In this document: positions 12,348 to 13,304 of the stretch, piece after piece
Layout of the letters: each line of letters opens with the position of its first letter
Position numbering within the stretch: position 1 is the stretch's first letter
NCBI GenBank assembly: GCA_934307185.1
Contig: CAKRCJ010000031.1
Location: forward strand, 1-13,304
Direction: 5' to 3'
Length of the DNA: 13,304 nucleotides
Origin: an uncultured Roseburia sp.
GTDB lineage: Bacteria; Bacillota; Clostridia; Lachnospirales; Lachnospiraceae
Translations under genes and position numbers: made by a program
Notes under the pieces: generated by a model
Databases searched by the model: none
Seen by the model: only the letters and a program-made list of their open reading frames with translations
Told to the model about the DNA's origin: nothing

Positions 12348-13214
12348 ATGAACTGGTTAAAAAAACAAAAGAAACATTTGCGGCTGTGGGTACAGGTTCT
12401 TTTTACCGCCCTTACAAACGGATATGTCATTGGATTTACCGAAGGAAAAATTTATCGTGGCGCAAGCAAGAAAATCTGCGTTCCGGGCTTGAACTGTTAC
12501 TCCTGCCCGGGTGCTATCGGCTCCTGCCCGATTGGCTCTCTCCAGGCAGTGCTTGGAAGTAAAAATTATAAATTTTCCTTTTATGTCATTGGATTTTTGA
12601 TGATTTTCGGCTCCCTGATGGGGCGCTTTGTCTGTGGATGGCTCTGTCCTTTCGGGCTAATCCAGGATTTGCTTCACAAAATTCCTTTTGTAAAAAAAAT
12701 AGAAAAAGTTCCTTTTGACAAATATCTGCGCTATTTAAAATATGTAATCCTCGTTGTATTTGTCTTTGCAATGCCTTTGCTTCTCGTCGGCGAGAGCGGC
12801 TATGGCAGCCCATGGTTCTGTAAATTAATCTGTCCTTCCGGAACATTGCTTGGCGGAATTCCGCTTGTTGCAAAAAATCCGGGACTGCAGAAAGCTATCG
12901 GATTTTTATTTGGCTGGAAGGTGAGTATTCTTGTTATTATCATTGTACTGTCCATACTCATTTACCGCCCGTTCTGCAAATACTTATGTCCGCTCGGTGC
13001 AATTTATGGCATTTTTAACCGCTTTTCGCTTTACCATTACGAAATTGATAACACAAAGTGTACCAAATGCGGGCTTTGTGCAAAAAAATGCGGCATGGGT
13101 GTAAAAGTATATGAAAATCCAAACAGCTCTGAATGTATCCGCTGTGGAAAATGTAAGGATGTCTGTCCGAAAGGAGCTATTCATTCAGGTGTGATACATA
13201 AATCCGGAGTTTAG
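12348..13214 (+). CDS. NapH/NosR-like 4Fe-4S membrane protein (polyferredoxin)
   Basis: This membrane iron-sulfur protein has 288 residues and 18 cysteines. After a basic N-terminus, about four helices are seen (roughly 14-31, 77-95, 131-148 and 189-206). Between helices 1 and 2 lies a cysteine group Cys44, 50, 53 and 60 (CYSCPGAIGSCPIG), probably outside. Three CX3CP motifs follow: Cys96/100 (CGWLCPFG), Cys158/162 (CKLICPSG) and Cys210/214 (CKYLCPLG). The first and third are typical of NapH/NosR/YccM proteins and should face the cytoplasm; the second falls in the predicted outer loop. The C-terminus holds two ferredoxin sites, Cys238-241-244-248 and Cys263-266-269-273, the latter with the CP signature. 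It probably passes electrons from the cytoplasm into the membrane. No nitrate, nitrous oxide or cytochrome genes are nearby; the neighbours point instead to extracytoplasmic thiol reduction, which is inference. GAGG 8 nt upstream supports the start. Confidence 0.9.
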   Translation: MNWLKKQKKHLRLWVQVLFTALTNGYVIGFTEGKIYRGASKKICVPGLNCYSCPGAIGSCPIGSLQAVLGSKNYKFSFYVIGFLMIFGSLMGRFVCGWLCPFGLIQDLLHKIPFVKKIEKVPFDKYLRYLKYVILVVFVFAMPLLLVGESGYGSPWFCKLICPSGTLLGGIPLVAKNPGLQKAIGFLFGWKVSILVIIIVLSILIYRPFCKYLCPLGAIYGIFNRFSLYHYEIDNTKCTKCGLCAKKCGMGVKVYENPNSSECIRCGKCKDVCPKGAIHSGVIHKSGV

Positions 13215-13304
13215 GTAATGTAGTGTCGCAGATTTTGCGGCTATCGTCTTAGGGTAACGAACGGCAACAGGAAAGAAATTTTACAATTTATTTTTACACT
13301 ACAA
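13215..13304 (+). other. Intergenic right edge with inverted repeats
   Basis: No gene is seen. A 6-bp hairpin GTCGCA / TGCGGC (13225-13241, one G-T pair) sits just after the NapH-like stop but lacks a T-run. TGTAGTGT (13219-13226) is perfectly inverted as ACACTACA (13296-13303) near the edge. No clear operon terminator is visible, so the unit may continue beyond the window. Confidence 0.4.

Noticed and set aside
12348..13214. Part of a nitrate or nitrous-oxide reductase system (NapH/NosR role)
   Set aside because: Only the membrane iron-sulfur domain is shared; no catalytic subunit, cytochrome or maturation gene is present, and the neighbours are thiol-redox proteins.
1..13304. CRISPR array, tRNA/rRNA, insertion sequence or prophage
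   Set aside because: Both strands were read for regular repeats, cloverleaf-like segments, transposase or phage motifs and none was found.

Overview
The window is AT-rich DNA (visually about 40% G+C) with strong AGGAGG-type ribosome sites, several lipoprotein signal peptides and many membrane proteins. The mix of a surface serpin, ECF sigma/anti-sigma pairs with clostridial-type anti-sigma domains, a DUF4358/MBOAT/DHHW acylation cluster and a CXXC microprotein beside a NapH-like polyferredoxin points to an anaerobic Clostridia member, most likely Lachnospiraceae. Nothing seen here fixes the genus.

Layout. Positions 221 to 11382 are all minus strand; 11508 to 13214 are plus strand. From left to right: (1) a secreted serpin lipoprotein; (2) ECF module 1, with sigma at 2910-3413 and its membrane anti-sigma at 1679-2923; (3) ECF module 2, with sigma at about 4481-5035 and a membrane anti-sigma at 3534-4484; (4) a three-gene cell-surface acylation operon: DUF4358 lipoprotein, MBOAT acyltransferase, DHHW/AlgX-like protein; (5) a YczE/YitT-like membrane protein; (6) an OmpR-family response regulator and its histidine kinase; (7) divergently from the kinase operon, a redox operon: TlpA/ResA-like thioredoxin lipoprotein, a 48-residue membrane protein ending in a CXXC motif, and a NapH-like membrane protein with two ferredoxin clusters. 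No rRNA, tRNA, CRISPR array, insertion sequence or phage gene was seen.

How the parts may work together. Two signals outside the genes stand out. First, the promoter region of sigma 2 and that of the serpin both carry TGTAACC-N15-CGTC(T/C)TTC on the minus strand. This suggests that sigma 2 transcribes itself and the serpin, making the surface protease inhibitor part of an envelope-stress or host-protease response. Sigma 1 has the same -35 (TGTAACA) at the same spacing but a different -10 (TGTTATA). Second, the space between the two-component genes and the redox operon carries an 11-bp direct repeat, TTTCAT-N5-TTTCAC, exactly 10 bp before a TATGAT -10 box. That arrangement fits direct control of the redox operon by the neighbouring response regulator.

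The best candidate for an under-described system is the redox trio. It looks like a route that carries electrons from cytoplasmic iron-sulfur centres through a membrane polyferredoxin, and perhaps a CXXC microprotein, to an extracytoplasmic thioredoxin-like lipoprotein. No CcdA/DsbD-type gene is seen in the window. This role is inferred from gene order and cysteine motifs only.
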